Shown piece by piece: positions 45,427-55,979 of a DNA stretch of 64,000 nt. The DNA comes from Pseudothauera rhizosphaerae (GTDB lineage: Bacteria > Pseudomonadota > Gammaproteobacteria > Burkholderiales > Rhodocyclaceae): the NCBI RefSeq assembly GCF_004801305.1, contig NZ_SSOD01000005.1:247586-311585 (forward strand). Direction: 5' to 3'. The notes beneath the pieces were generated by a model. That model did not search any database. It saw only the letters and a list, made by a program, of their open reading frames with translations, and was not told the DNA's origin. Made by a program: the position numbers and the translations under genes. The first letter of the stretch is position 1, and each line of letters begins with the position of its first letter.

Positions 45427-46688
45427 AGGCGCAGGCTTCCTTCTCCCCCGTCCGCCGCCGCTGGCTGCGGGCGGGACTGGCGGCCGGTGCCCTGGCGGCT
45501 GCCGGCGGTGGGGCGGCGGTGCTGGCCCAGCCGAGGGTCTTCAACCCCTGCCTGTCCGACCTGCCGCCGGAACTCGCCGGCCATCCGCTGGTGGCTGCGG
45601 CCTGGGCCGGGGTGGACCCGGCGCTGGTGTGGGACTGCCACGCCCACCTGGCCGGCACGGGCGACGGGGGACACGGCATCGAGATGTCCCCGGACATGCT
45701 GAGCCCGCTCAACCCGATACAGTACGTGCAGCGCCTGTTCTACCTCAACGCAGGCTGCGTGCACGAGGCCCCGGGCCGCGTGGACGACAGCTACGTGGAG
45801 CGCCTGCACAACCTGAGCGACGGCATGGCTCCCGGCTACAAGACCATGCTGTTCGCCTTCGACCGGGCGCATGCGGAAGACGGCACGCCCCTGCCGGCGC
45901 AGACCGCCCTTCATGTGCCCGACGCCTACGCCCGCGACGTCGCGCGTGCCCGGCCGGAACGCTTCGAATGGGTGTGCTCCGTCCATCCGTATCGCGCCGA
46001 TGCGTTGGACGCCCTGGCACAAGCGGCAGCGGAGGGCGCCCGCGCAGTGAAATGGCTGCCGCCGGCCATGGGCATCGACCCCGCCAGCCCCGCCTGCGAC
46101 CGCTTCTACCGCGCCCTGGCCGAACTGGACCTGCCGCTGATCACCCACGTGGGTGAGGAGCAGGCGGTACATGGCGCCGGCCGCCCGGAATGGTCCAACC
46201 CCCTGCGTCTGCGCCGCGCGCTGGACCAAGGGGTGCGGGTAGTGCTGGCCCACTGCGCCACGGTGGGCGAGGACGTTGACCTGGACCGGGGCGAGGCTGG
46301 CCCGCGGGTGCCCAGCTTCACGCTGTCCGTGCGCCTGATGGGCGAGGATCGCTACAGGAAACACCTATTCGGCGACATTTCCGCCATCGTGCTGCGCAAC
46401 CGCCGCCTGGAAGTGCTGCGCACCGTCATCGAGCGCGAGGACTGGCATCCGCGCCTGCTCTACGGCACCGACTATCCGCTGCCCGGCATCCTGCCGCTGA
46501 TCTCGCCCGCCGCACTCGCCCGCGCCCGGATGCTGGACGAATCGGCGGTGCCGGTGCTGGAAGGCATCCGCGCGCATAATCCGCTGCTGTTCACCTTCGT
46601 GCTCAAGCGCCACCTGAGCAGCCGCGGCCACCGCCTGCCCGCGACGGTGTTCGAAACCCGCCGCTTCTTCGACCGGAGCATTGCATGA
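45423..46688 (+). CDS. Tat-exported amidohydrolase-family protein
   Basis: A 421-residue TIM-barrel hydrolase with a twin-arginine signal (VRRRWLRAGLAAGALAAAGG, residues about 10-29). Metal-binding features are DCHAH near residue 77, ITHVGEE, a later VLAHCATVGED, and YGTDYPLPG. The amidohydrolase_2 group includes decarboxylases and lactonases, so the reaction is not assigned. It overlaps both neighbours by four bases, so it is tightly tied to the lipid genes. Confidence 0.82.
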   Translation: MKAQASFSPVRRRWLRAGLAAGALAAAGGGAAVLAQPRVFNPCLSDLPPELAGHPLVAAAWAGVDPALVWDCHAHLAGTGDGGHGIEMSPDMLSPLNPIQYVQRLFYLNAGCVHEAPGRVDDSYVERLHNLSDGMAPGYKTMLFAFDRAHAEDGTPLPAQTALHVPDAYARDVARARPERFEWVCSVHPYRADALDALAQAAAEGARAVKWLPPAMGIDPASPACDRFYRALAELDLPLITHVGEEQAVHGAGRPEWSNPLRLRRALDQGVRVVLAHCATVGEDVDLDRGEAGPRVPSFTLSVRLMGEDRYRKHLFGDISAIVLRNRRLEVLRTVIEREDWHPRLLYGTDYPLPGILPLISPAALARARMLDESAVPVLEGIRAHNPLLFTFVLKRHLSSRGHRLPATVFETRRFFDRSIA

Positions 46689-48565
46689 GTTCCCAGTTCA
46701 AACTGATGCGGGAACGCCGCTTCCTGCCCTTCTTCATGACCCAGTTCCTGGGCGCGTTCAACGACAACTTCTACAAGAACGCCCTGGTGGTGCTGGTCAC
46801 CTTCCAGGCCGCGCAACTCACGGACCTGCCGGCAGGCGTGCTGGTGAACATCGCCGCGGGGCTGTTCATCCTGCCCTTCTTCCTGTTTTCCGCCACCGCC
46901 GGGCAGCTCGCCGACAAGTTCGAGAAGAGCCGGCTGATCCGTTATACCAAGCTGCTGGAAGTGGTGCTGATGCTGCTGGCGGTGGTGGCATTCGCCCTGT
47001 CGTCGGTGAACCTGCTGCTGATCACGCTGTTCCTGATGGGCACCCAGTCGGCCATCTTCGGCCCGGTCAAGTACGCGATCCTGCCGCAGATGCTCGCCGA
47101 GCATGAGCTGGTGGGCGGCAACGCGCTGGTGGAATCCGGCACCTTCCTCGCCATCCTGCTGGGCACCATCGTCGGCGGCCTGCTGATCGCCGTGCCGGAC
47201 GGCCCCGCCTGGGTGTCGGCCGGCGTGGTGGCCGTGGCGGTGCTGGGCTACCTGGCGAGCCGGGCCATCCCGCCCGCGGCGGCGGCCGATCCGCACATGA
47301 AGATCGACTGGAATCCGGTCAGCCAGACCTGGCAGATGCTGGGCTTCGTGCGCGAGAACCGCACGGTCTTCCTGTCCATCCTGGGCATCTCCTGGTTCTG
47401 GTTCTACGGCGCGGTGTTCCTGTCCCAGTTCCCCGGCTTCGCCGCCACCGTGCTGGGGGGCGACGAAAAGGCCGTGACCCTGCTGCTCGCCGTGTTCTCG
47501 GTGGGCATCGCGGTGGGGTCGCTGCTGTGCGAGCGCATGTCGGGCAAGCAGGTGGAGATCGGCCTGGTGCCCTTCGGCTCCATCGGCCTCACCGTGTTCG
47601 GCCTGGACCTGTGGTGGGCCAGCCCGGCGCTGGAAGCGGGCGCCGCGATGCGGCCGCTCTCCGAACTGCTGGCCCAGCCCGGCACCTGGCGCATCCTGTT
47701 CGACCTGGTGATGGTCGCCCTGTGCGGCGGCTTCTACATCGTGCCCCTGTATGCCCTGGTGCAGAGCCGCTCCGCGCCTTCCCACCGCTCCCGCATCATC
47801 GCCGCCAACAACATCCTCAACGCGCTGTTCATGGTGGTCGCCGCGGCCATGGGCGCGGGCCTGCTGGCTGCGGGCGCCAGCGTGCCGCAGCTCTTCCTGA
47901 TCACGGCGCTGCTCAACGCCGCGGTGGCGCTCTACATCTACACCCTGGTGCCGGAATTCCTGCTGCGCTTCATCGTCTGGCTGCTGGTGCACACGGTGTA
48001 CCGCCTGCGGGTGGAAGGCATGGAGCACGTGCCCGAGAAGGGGCCGGCCATCATCGCCGCCAACCACGTGAGCTTCGTGGACGCGCTGATCATCATGGCC
48101 GCCTGCCGCCGGCCCATCCGCTTCGTCATGGACCACGGCATCTTCCGCTGGCCCGTGATGTCCTTCGTGTTCCGCGCCAGCCGGGCGATCCCCATCGCCT
48201 CGCCGAAGGAGGACCCGGCCATGACCCGGCGCGCCTTCGACGAGGTCGCCGATGCCCTGGAAGCCGGCGAACTGGTCGGCATCTTCCCGGAAGGGCGCAT
48301 CACCGACAGCGGCGACATCCAGCCCTTCCGCCCCGGCATCGGGCGCATCGTCGCGCGCACCCCGGTGCCCGTGGTGCCCGTGGCCCTGCGCGGCCTGTGG
48401 GGCAGCTTCTTCAGCCGCAAGGACGGCCGCGCCATGACCCGACCCTTCCGCCGCGGCGTGTTCAACCGCATCGAACTGGTCGCCGCCGCGCCGGTGGGGC
48501 CGGGGGAGGTGACGACCGAGGGCTTGCAGGCAAAGGTGGCGGCGCTGCGCGGGGAGTGGCGCTGA
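46685..48565 (+). CDS. LplT-like lysophospholipid transporter fused to PlsC acyltransferase
   Basis: A 626-residue membrane protein. Residues 1-420 form a major-facilitator transporter with about 12 helices (FFMTQFLGAFNDNFYKNALV start typical of LplT). Residues about 430-625 form a PlsC domain with ANHVSFVD (H-X4-D) and FPEGRI. It should flip lysophospholipids inward and acylate them. In E. coli LplT and Aas are separate; here each carries an acyltransferase domain. Confidence 0.9.
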   Translation: MSSQFKLMRERRFLPFFMTQFLGAFNDNFYKNALVVLVTFQAAQLTDLPAGVLVNIAAGLFILPFFLFSATAGQLADKFEKSRLIRYTKLLEVVLMLLAVVAFALSSVNLLLITLFLMGTQSAIFGPVKYAILPQMLAEHELVGGNALVESGTFLAILLGTIVGGLLIAVPDGPAWVSAGVVAVAVLGYLASRAIPPAAAADPHMKIDWNPVSQTWQMLGFVRENRTVFLSILGISWFWFYGAVFLSQFPGFAATVLGGDEKAVTLLLAVFSVGIAVGSLLCERMSGKQVEIGLVPFGSIGLTVFGLDLWWASPALEAGAAMRPLSELLAQPGTWRILFDLVMVALCGGFYIVPLYALVQSRSAPSHRSRIIAANNILNALFMVVAAAMGAGLLAAGASVPQLFLITALLNAAVALYIYTLVPEFLLRFIVWLLVHTVYRLRVEGMEHVPEKGPAIIAANHVSFVDALIIMAACRRPIRFVMDHGIFRWPVMSFVFRASRAIPIASPKEDPAMTRRAFDEVADALEAGELVGIFPEGRITDSGDIQPFRPGIGRIVARTPVPVVPVALRGLWGSFFSRKDGRAMTRPFRRGVFNRIELVAAAPVGPGEVTTEGLQAKVAALRGEWR

Positions 48566-48771
48566 AACGCCGGCATCGGCCTTGCTGGCTTCGGCTTCGC
48601 TCAGCCAGCGGATGCCGGTCGTTCCGCTCCCTGAGCGGAGTCGAAGGGAGCACTTCCGCCCCCCGTTCTTCCCTTCGCACGAAACCGTGGAACCCGACCT
48701 TGCAGCCGGCGGCAAATGGACAATGATGTAAACATGCACCCGCGGACCGCCGGGGCGAGGGGAGAACCACG
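48566..48771. other. intergenic stretch with repeat arm
   Basis: About 200 bases between the lipid operon and the flavin reductase gene. It contains CTCCCTGAGCGGAGTCGAAGGG (about 48629-48650), a member of the dispersed TCGA-containing repeat family also glimpsed at 43198 and 61680. A GAGGGGAGAACC ribosome site precedes the next ATG. Confidence 0.4.
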
Positions 48772-49308
48772 ATGGCCAAGCGCAGCTTCCCGCTTTCGAA
48801 GGTGTACGGCCTGCTCGAACCCGGCCCGGTGGTGCTGCTCACCACCGTGAGGGGCGGCGTGCCCGATGTGATGACGCTCTCCTGGCACGTCATGCTGGAA
48901 TTCGAGCCCCCGCTGGTGGGCGTGGTGCTCAGCGACCGGGACTACAGCTACGACAGCCTCGCCGCCAGCCGGGAATGCGTGATCGCCATCCCGACGGTGG
49001 ATATCGCCCACGCGGTGGTGGGCTGCGGCAATACCTCCGGGCGCGACACGGACAAGTTCGCCGCCTTCGGATTGACCGCGCTGCCCGCCAGCCAGGTGGC
49101 CGCGCCGCTGATCGCCGAATGCCAGGCCAATCTGGAATGCCGGGTGGTGGATACGACGCTGGTGGCGCGCTACGGCTTCTTCGTGCTCGAAGTGGTGAAG
49201 GCCTGGATCGACCCCGCCCGCCGCGGCCAGCAGACCCTGCACCATCGCGGCTACGGCGACTTCATGGTGTCCGGCACCACCATCCGCCTGCCGTCGCGGA
49301 TGCGCTGA
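48772..49308 (+). CDS. flavin reductase-like FMN-binding protein
   Basis: A 178-residue split-barrel protein of the flavin reductase-like family. It begins LSKVYGLLEPGPVVLLTTVRGG and has the FEPPLVGVVLSDRDYSYD motif and a conserved NTSGRDTDKFAAFGL segment. It likely binds FMN and reduces it or uses it as an oxidoreductase. It lies just before a broken cytochrome c gene and a flavocytochrome on the other strand. Confidence 0.85.
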   Translation: MAKRSFPLSKVYGLLEPGPVVLLTTVRGGVPDVMTLSWHVMLEFEPPLVGVVLSDRDYSYDSLAASRECVIAIPTVDIAHAVVGCGNTSGRDTDKFAAFGLTALPASQVAAPLIAECQANLECRVVDTTLVARYGFFVLEVVKAWIDPARRGQQTLHHRGYGDFMVSGTTIRLPSRMR

Positions 49309-49326
49309 AGGACGCTGGAGGCCATC

Positions 49327-49647
49327 ATGTCCACCCGAATCCCCATCGTCCCCCTGATGCTGGTGCTTGCCGGTCCCGCCCTGGCGGCGGACACGCCCGC
49401 CCTGCGCGAGCCTGGTCGCGGCGAACTGCTCTACGCCACCCACTGCATCGCCTGCCACGACGCCCAGCCGCGCTGACGGGACAGGAAGGTCGCCACCGAC
49501 TGGGCGGGGCTGCTGGCGGAGGTGGAACGCTGGCAGGCAGCGGACAATCTGGGCTGGAACGGGGAAGATGTGCGCGAGGTGGCGCGCTACCTCAACGGGC
49601 GCTACTACCGCTACCCGGCCCCGGTGGCGCGGGACGCGGAGCGCTGA
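49327..49647 (+). pseudogene. small cytochrome c with an in-frame TGA
   Basis: The frame starts with a signal peptide (residues 1-20, ending ALA) and a class I heme motif CIACH. It is stopped by TGA at 49474-49476 after 49 residues. The same frame then continues for 56 codons with clear coding character (RDRKVATDWAGLLAEVERWQ and onward to a second TGA at 49645). In relatives the position just before RDK is normally Trp (TGG). A single G-to-A change would thus explain the stop. It may be a real nonsense mutation or a sequencing error. Confidence 0.75.
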
Positions 49648-49677
49648 AGCCCGCGCCGCGCCCGGCCCGTCGTCCGC

Positions 49678-51009
49678 TCAGCGCATCTCGAACAGCTCCT
49701 GGTGGAAGTCCGCCCGAGGGAGACCGGTGCCGGCGAACTGGTGGCGCAGGGCATCGCCGAAGGTGGCGGGGCCGCAGAACCAGACATCAGCGCTGCGCCA
49801 GTCGGGCACGGTGCGGCGGATGCGTTCCGCGTCCAGCAGGCCGTCGCGGCTGCTCACCAGGACGTGCAGCGCGACGCCGGCCCGCTCGGCGTACTGACGC
49901 AGGCGATCGATGAAGCCCGTGTCCGGCATCGCCGTGCTGTAGAAGAGATCGACGGGCTTGCCCCCGGCCTTTCCTGCCAGCGCCTGCAGGCGGGCGATGA
50001 AGGGCGTGATGCCGATGCCGCCCGCCACCCATACCTGGCGCGGCCTGTCGCCGGCGAAGTCGAAACGGCCGTAGGGGCCTTCCACCGTGACCGGGTCACC
50101 CACCTTCAGCGTACTCGGCAGGGTCGCGGTGTAGTCGCCCAGCGCCTTGATCAGGAACACCAGGCGCCCGTCGCCCGTCCAGGCCGAGGAAATGGTGAAG
50201 GGGTGCGGCCCTTCGGCGGGATCGAAGGTGACGAAGGCGAACTGCCCGGCCTCATGCCCGGCCCAGCGCCCGCGCAGCCGGACCGCGACCTGCAGCACGC
50301 GATTGTCCGCGTGGTGCACCAGCGCCTCGATCTCACCGGCCGCCTTGCGGCTGTGGCCGACGCGGCGGAACAGGGACACACAGGCCGCCACCGTGCCGCC
50401 GGCCATCAGCAGAGCCATCACCACGCCCACCGGCTGGCTCCAGTAGCCGAAATCCACCAGTACCGTGGCGTGGACGACCAGGACCAGATAGGCGACGGCG
50501 AGTACCCGGTGCGTCTTGAAGAAGTGGCGGTAGGGGAAGCGCTTCACCAGCGCCAGCACGATCAGCACCACGGCCGCATAGAAGGCCCATTCACCGATCG
50601 ACTCGGCCAAGCCGCGCTGTTCCTGGAAGAAACGGAAGATCTCCACCGGCTGTTCCGGCCGTGGCCCGCGCATGGGGCGCTCCAGCCAGCCCCAGCCGAC
50701 CATCCACTTGGGCACGGTGGCCCAGGCCCAGTGGATGACGGCGATCACCAGCCCGGTGATGCCCAGCCACTTGTGCAGCCGGTAGCCCTTGTCCAGCCCG
50801 CCCAGCCGGGCGTCCACCCAGGCCGGGCGCGCCGCCAGCATCACGGCGACGCTCATGACGCCGATGGCGAGGATGCCGGTGTAGTTCATCATCGCCGTAC
50901 GCAGCGGGAAGAACTTGATGGTTTCGCTCCACAGCACGGAGTCGGCCGCCAGCCAGAGCAGGCTGAGACCGGCGAGCAGGGCCAGATAGGTGAGCTTGAT
51001 GTTTTTCAT
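49678..51009 (-). CDS. ferric reductase-like transmembrane flavocytochrome
   Basis: A 443-residue protein with about six membrane helices carrying the histidines for two hemes (HKWLGITGLVIAVIHW, then HRVLAVAYLVLVVH). A cytoplasmic ferredoxin-reductase-type module follows, with FAD motif HPFTISS and NAD(P) motif GGIGITPF. The C-terminus ends in FHQELFEMR. It moves electrons from NAD(P)H across the membrane to an unknown acceptor such as ferric iron or oxygen. Confidence 0.9.
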   Translation of the reverse strand: MKNIKLTYLALLAGLSLLWLAADSVLWSETIKFFPLRTAMMNYTGILAIGVMSVAVMLAARPAWVDARLGGLDKGYRLHKWLGITGLVIAVIHWAWATVPKWMVGWGWLERPMRGPRPEQPVEIFRFFQEQRGLAESIGEWAFYAAVVLIVLALVKRFPYRHFFKTHRVLAVAYLVLVVHATVLVDFGYWSQPVGVVMALLMAGGTVAACVSLFRRVGHSRKAAGEIEALVHHADNRVLQVAVRLRGRWAGHEAGQFAFVTFDPAEGPHPFTISSAWTGDGRLVFLIKALGDYTATLPSTLKVGDPVTVEGPYGRFDFAGDRPRQVWVAGGIGITPFIARLQALAGKAGGKPVDLFYSTAMPDTGFIDRLRQYAERAGVALHVLVSSRDGLLDAERIRRTVPDWRSADVWFCGPATFGDALRHQFAGTGLPRADFHQELFEMR

Positions 51010-51348
51010 GATGCGGCCTGTAGTGGAAGCCGGCAGCGCTGCCCGCCCGCGCGGGCCGCTGCCACGCTTTCACTTTGGCACCGGTGTCCCGCCGCCGGTG
51101 TATCGCTTCGTAGGCGCATGCGCCACTTCGGTGCATGCTGAAAGGATATGTGGGAGCTCCGTAATTTCATCAATGAATTCAGTGTATTGAGATGCACTAT
51201 CATGGTGCCGAAGGAGGCGCTGATGCACCAGGATAGAAACAATAATTTCAGTATTGACGTTACTGAAATTATTGTTTTAACGTGCCGCCAACGGCCCCGG
51301 AAACGGGTCCGGAATCCTCCCCTTCAGCCTCCTCCAAAGGAGTAAGTG
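51010..51348. other. AT-rich intergenic regulatory region
   Basis: About 340 bases between the flavocytochrome and the transporter operon. The stretch 51150-51280 is clearly AT-richer than its surroundings. It contains the inverted repeat described at 51237-51277. The open frames seen in it have no family features, and I do not call a gene. Confidence 0.5.
51237..51277. promoter_or_regulatory. perfect 17-bp inverted repeat upstream of the transporter operon
   Basis: The left arm AAACAATAATTTCAGTA (51237-51253) and its exact complement (51261-51277) flank the 7-base TTGACGT. It lies 72 bases before the substrate-binding protein ATG. As DNA it resembles a large operator; as RNA it would be a weak AT-rich stem. 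The RpiR-type regulator at the end of the operon is a candidate binder. Confidence 0.6.
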
Positions 51349-52911
51349 ATGCGCCTCCCCGCCACCCGCCTGCTGTCCGCATGTCTGTTCTCGGCCGCCG
51401 CCTTTTCCGCCGTCCCGGCGCTGGCGGCGACCATCCACATGATCCCGCAGGGCGACCTCAAGATCCTCGATCCGATCCAGAACCCGTCCTACATCACCCG
51501 CAACCACGGCTACATGATCTACGACACGCTCTTCTCGCAGAACGCGAAGGGCGAGGTGAAGCCGCAGATGGTCGACACCTGGAAGGTCTCCGCCGACCAG
51601 AAGACCTGGACCTTCACGCTGCGCTCCGGCCTCAAGTGGAGCGACGGCACGCCGGTGACCGCCGCCGACTGCGTGGCCTCCCTGAAGCGCTGGGGGGCGA
51701 AGGACGTTTCCGGCCGCCTGCTGTTCGCCGCCGTCGGCGAGATCAAGGCCATCGACGCGGCGAGCTTCGCCATCGTGCTGAAGGCGCCCTTCGGCCCGGT
51801 GCTGGAAATGCTCGGCAAGCCCTCGTCCAACGTGCCCTTCATGATGCCGGAGCGCGTGGCCGCCACCGACCCCAACGAGCAGATCAAGGACACCACCGGC
51901 TCCGGCCCCTTCGTCTTCAAGCGCGACGAATGGGTGCCGGGCAGCAAGGTGGTGTACGTGAAGAACCCCCACTACCTGCCGCGCCAGGAGCCGGCCGACG
52001 GTCTCGCCGGCGGCAAGGTGGTGAAGGTGGATCGCGTGGAGTGGAACTACATCCCCGACCAGAACACCGCGCTCACCGCCTTCCGCAACGGCGAGATGGA
52101 CGTCTACGAGCTGCCGCCGGCCGACTTCATCACCCCGCTCGCCGGCGACGCCAGCGTCAAGCTCGCCACCGACAACCTGGGCAACCAGGGCTGGCTGCGC
52201 CCCAACCACCTGGCCGCGCCCTTCGACAATCCCAAGGCCCGCCAGGCCCTGTACTACCTAGTGAATCAGGACGAATACCTGGCCGCCGCCGGCTTTCCGC
52301 AGGACTACCGCCACAAGACCTGCACCGCCTACTTCATGTGCGGCAGCGTGAACGAGACCGCCGCCGGCGCCACCCCCTACGCCGCCGGCCAGAACCTGGC
52401 GAAGGCCAAGCAACTGCTGCAGGAGGCGGGCTACAAGGGCGAGAAGATCGTCGTGCTGGCCCCGTCCGAACCGCCGGTGCAGGCTGCCGCGGCCATGGTC
52501 ACGATCCAGAACCTGAAGAAGATCGGCGTCAACGTGGAAGCCCAGGCCATGGACTGGAGCACGCTGCTGGCGCGCCGTTCCAAGAAGGAAGGCTGGCACA
52601 TCTTCCACACCTTCTCGGTGGGCGCCGACGTGTTCTCGCCCGCGGTCAACGCCTACGCCCAGGCCAACTGCGACAAGGCCCCGTCCGGCTGGCCGTGCGA
52701 CGCCAGGCTGGAAGAACTGCGTGCCGCCTGGGTGGCCGAAGGCGATGCGACCAAGCGCAAGGCGATCACCGACGAGCTGCAGACGCGCATGTACGAGGTG
52801 GTGCCCTACGTGAATTTCGGCCAGTTCTTCCAGCCGATGGCCTACCGCAGCAACCTGTCCGGCGTGCTCAACGTGGGCGTGCCGGTGATGTGGAATATCG
52901 AGAAGAAGTAA
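51349..52911 (+). CDS. peptide/nickel-type ABC transporter substrate-binding protein
   Basis: A 520-residue periplasmic binding protein of solute-binding family 5 with a signal peptide (1-26, ending ALA). DPIQNPSYITRNHGYMIYDTLF and GLKWSDGTPVTAADCVASLKRW are family signatures. It begins after an AAAGGAGT ribosome site; an alternative GTG lies three bases upstream. It is the first gene of an uptake operon whose downstream enzymes point to carbamoylated or diamino amino acids as substrates. Confidence 0.9.
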   Translation: MRLPATRLLSACLFSAAAFSAVPALAATIHMIPQGDLKILDPIQNPSYITRNHGYMIYDTLFSQNAKGEVKPQMVDTWKVSADQKTWTFTLRSGLKWSDGTPVTAADCVASLKRWGAKDVSGRLLFAAVGEIKAIDAASFAIVLKAPFGPVLEMLGKPSSNVPFMMPERVAATDPNEQIKDTTGSGPFVFKRDEWVPGSKVVYVKNPHYLPRQEPADGLAGGKVVKVDRVEWNYIPDQNTALTAFRNGEMDVYELPPADFITPLAGDASVKLATDNLGNQGWLRPNHLAAPFDNPKARQALYYLVNQDEYLAAAGFPQDYRHKTCTAYFMCGSVNETAAGATPYAAGQNLAKAKQLLQEAGYKGEKIVVLAPSEPPVQAAAAMVTIQNLKKIGVNVEAQAMDWSTLLARRSKKEGWHIFHTFSVGADVFSPAVNAYAQANCDKAPSGWPCDARLEELRAAWVAEGDATKRKAITDELQTRMYEVVPYVNFGQFFQPMAYRSNLSGVLNVGVPVMWNIEKK

Positions 52912-52935
52912 GGCGCGGGCGCCATGGGTTACGTC

Positions 52936-53032
52936 CCTCCCCCTTCAAGGGGGAGGTTAGGAGGGGGATGGGGTTTTCCGTGCCTGTTGGAACCCCATCC
53001 CCACCCCTGCCTTCCCCTTGAAGGGGAGGGAG
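52936..53032. repeat. CCCCTT/AAGGGG dispersed palindromic element, copy 2
   Basis: The same element as at 43086-43186, lying between the substrate-binding protein and the first permease gene and so inside the apparent transporter operon. It could act as an mRNA processing or stabilising structure that gives excess binding protein. Confidence 0.75.
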
Positions 53033-53108
53033 CAAACCGTCGCGGTGCCACTTGCCGTGCCAACAGGAACACTACCGGTCACATCCACCCAACCGCGGAC
53101 CTTCGCCC

Positions 53109-54047
<939 letters not shown>

Positions 54048-54064
54048 GCACCCGGGAATCCGCC

Positions 54065-54952
54065 ATGGAAGACACCATGATCGCCACGCTGGAAGCGCGC
54101 CTGGAACGGCAGCGCCGCCGCCCGCGCGCGCTCGCCTTCGCACTCCGCCACCCGGTGCTGGTGGCGGGCGCCGCGCTGCTGCTGGCGATGCTCGCGCTGG
54201 CCCTGTTCGCGCCCTGGATCGCCAGCCACGACCCCACCGAGATGAACGTGCTGCAGCGACTCAAGCCGCCGTCCGCGGAATACCTCTTCGGCACGGACGC
54301 CCTGGGCCGCGACATCTTCTCCCGCACCCTGCACGGCGCCCGCGTGTCCCTGCTGGTGGGCGTGGCGGTGGCGCTGCTGGCGGCGCTCGCCGGCATCCTC
54401 ATCGGCACCGTGGCCGGCTACAGCCGCCTGGCCGACGCCCTCATCATGCGGGTCATGGACGGCATGATGGCCATCCCCGGCATCCTGCTGGCGGTGGCGC
54501 TGATGACGCTGATCCACGCCAGCATCGCCACCGTGGTCATCGCCATCGCCCTGCCGGAGATTCCGCGCGTGGTGCGCCTGGTGCGTTCGCTGGTGCTGAC
54601 CATCCGCGAGCAGCCCTACATCCAGGCTGCGCAGGCCATGGGCACGCGGCTGCCGCTGATCCTCGCGCGCCACGTGGTGCCCAACCTGCTCACCCCGCTG
54701 ATCGTGCAGGCGAGCTTCATCTGCGCCTCGGCGATGATCTTCGAGGCCTACCTCAGCTTCCTCGGCGCCGGCACGCCGCCGGAGGTGCCGAGCTGGGGCA
54801 ACATGATGGCCGAGGGCCGCTCCGTGGTGCAGCTCGCCTTCGGCACCATCCTCTATCCCGGCCTCTTCCTTGGCCTCACCGTGCTGGCGGTCAACCTGGT
54901 CGGCGACGGCCTGCGCGACCTGCTCGACCCGCGCATCGCCCGCAAGCTGTGA
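54065..54952 (+). CDS. peptide-type ABC transporter permease (DppC-like)
   Basis: A 295-residue permease with six helices. [22 protein letters not shown] and the ATPase-contact loop [21 protein letters not shown] are the DppC hallmarks. It starts 17 bases after the DppB-like gene; an in-frame ATG also occurs at 54077. Confidence 0.93.
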   Translation: MEDTMIATLEARLERQRRRPRALAFALRHPVLVAGAALLLAMLALALFAPWIASHDPTEMNVLQRLKPPSAEYLFGTDALGRDIFSRTLHGARVSLLVGVAVALLAALAGILIGTVAGYSRLADALIMRVMDGMMAIPGILLAVALMTLIHASIATVVIAIALPEIPRVVRLVRSLVLTIREQPYIQAAQAMGTRLPLILARHVVPNLLTPLIVQASFICASAMIFEAYLSFLGAGTPPEVPSWGNMMAEGRSVVQLAFGTILYPGLFLGLTVLAVNLVGDGLRDLLDPRIARKL

Positions 54953-54962
54953 GGCAAGCGAC

Positions 54963-55979
54963 ATGAACCAAGCCCATCCCGCCCCCATCCTCGAAGTGGA
55001 CGACCTGCGCATCGCCTTCGCCAGCCCGGACGGCATCGTGCGCGCGGTCGACGGCGTGTCCTGGCAGCTCTTTCCCGGCGAGATGCTGGGCATCGTCGGC
55101 GAATCCGGCTGCGGCAAGAGCGTCACCGCCATGTCGGTGCTGCGCCTCTTGCCCGGCCCGCCGGCCATGTACGCCAGCGGCGCGATCCGCTTCCGCGGCG
55201 AGAACCTGCTCGACGCCACCGAAGCGCGCATGCGCGAGCTGCGCGGCAACGCCATCTCCATGATCTTCCAGGACCCGATGACCTCGCTCAACCCGGTGCT
55301 GACCATCGGCGAGCAGATCGCCGAGGTGCTGATGCTGCACCAGGGCCTGGGCAGGCGCGCCGCCTGGACGCGCGCCGCCGAGATGCTGGACCTGGTCGGC
55401 ATCCCCGACCCGCAGCGCCGCGTGTGCGAGTATCCGCACCAGTTCTCCGGCGGCATGCGCCAGCGGGCGATGATCGCGCTGGCGCTGGCCTGCAGCCCGG
55501 CGGTGCTGATCGCCGACGAGCCCACCACGGCGCTGGACGTCACCATCCAGGCGCAGATCATGGACCTGCTCGACCGCCTGCGCCGGGAGATGGGCACCGC
55601 CATCGTGCTCATCACCCACGACCTGGGCGTGGTCGCCGAGAGCTGCGACCGGGTGGTGGTCATGTACGCCGGCAACAAGGTCGAAGAGGCGGCGGTGGAC
55701 GAGCTCTTCGCCCGCCCCACCCACCCCTACACCCGCGGCCTGCTCGGCGCCATGCCGGATCTCGACACCCCGGTGGAGGCGGGCCGCCGCCGGCTCGCGG
55801 AGATTCCCGGCATGGTGCCCTCCCTCAAGCAGGCCGCCGTCGGCTGCCGCTTCGCGCCGCGCTGCGCCTATGCGGAGGCGGGCTGCCACCGCACCGTCCC
55901 GGCGCTGGCGCCGCTGGCCGTCGGCCACGCGGTCGCCTGCCTGCGGGCCATCGACATCCTGGAAGGAGCCCCGGCATGA
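54963..55979 (+). CDS. peptide-type ABC transporter ATP-binding protein (DppD-like)
   Basis: A 338-residue ATPase with Walker A GESGCGKS, signature FSGGMRQR and Walker [13 protein letters not shown]. The C-terminal oligopeptide/dipeptide extension is rich in cysteine ([15 protein letters not shown]), which in DppD relatives can hold an iron-sulfur cluster. It overlaps the next gene by four bases. Confidence 0.93.
   Translation: MNQAHPAPILEVDDLRIAFASPDGIVRAVDGVSWQLFPGEMLGIVGESGCGKSVTAMSVLRLLPGPPAMYASGAIRFRGENLLDATEARMRELRGNAISMIFQDPMTSLNPVLTIGEQIAEVLMLHQGLGRRAAWTRAAEMLDLVGIPDPQRRVCEYPHQFSGGMRQRAMIALALACSPAVLIADEPTTALDVTIQAQIMDLLDRLRREMGTAIVLITHDLGVVAESCDRVVVMYAGNKVEEAAVDELFARPTHPYTRGLLGAMPDLDTPVEAGRRRLAEIPGMVPSLKQAAVGCRFAPRCAYAEAGCHRTVPALAPLAVGHAVACLRAIDILEGAPA

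Noticed and set aside
51148..51345. small plus-strand frame before the transporter operon
   Set aside because: It spans the inverted repeat, has no family features and ends just before the next gene's ribosome site; treated as leader DNA.
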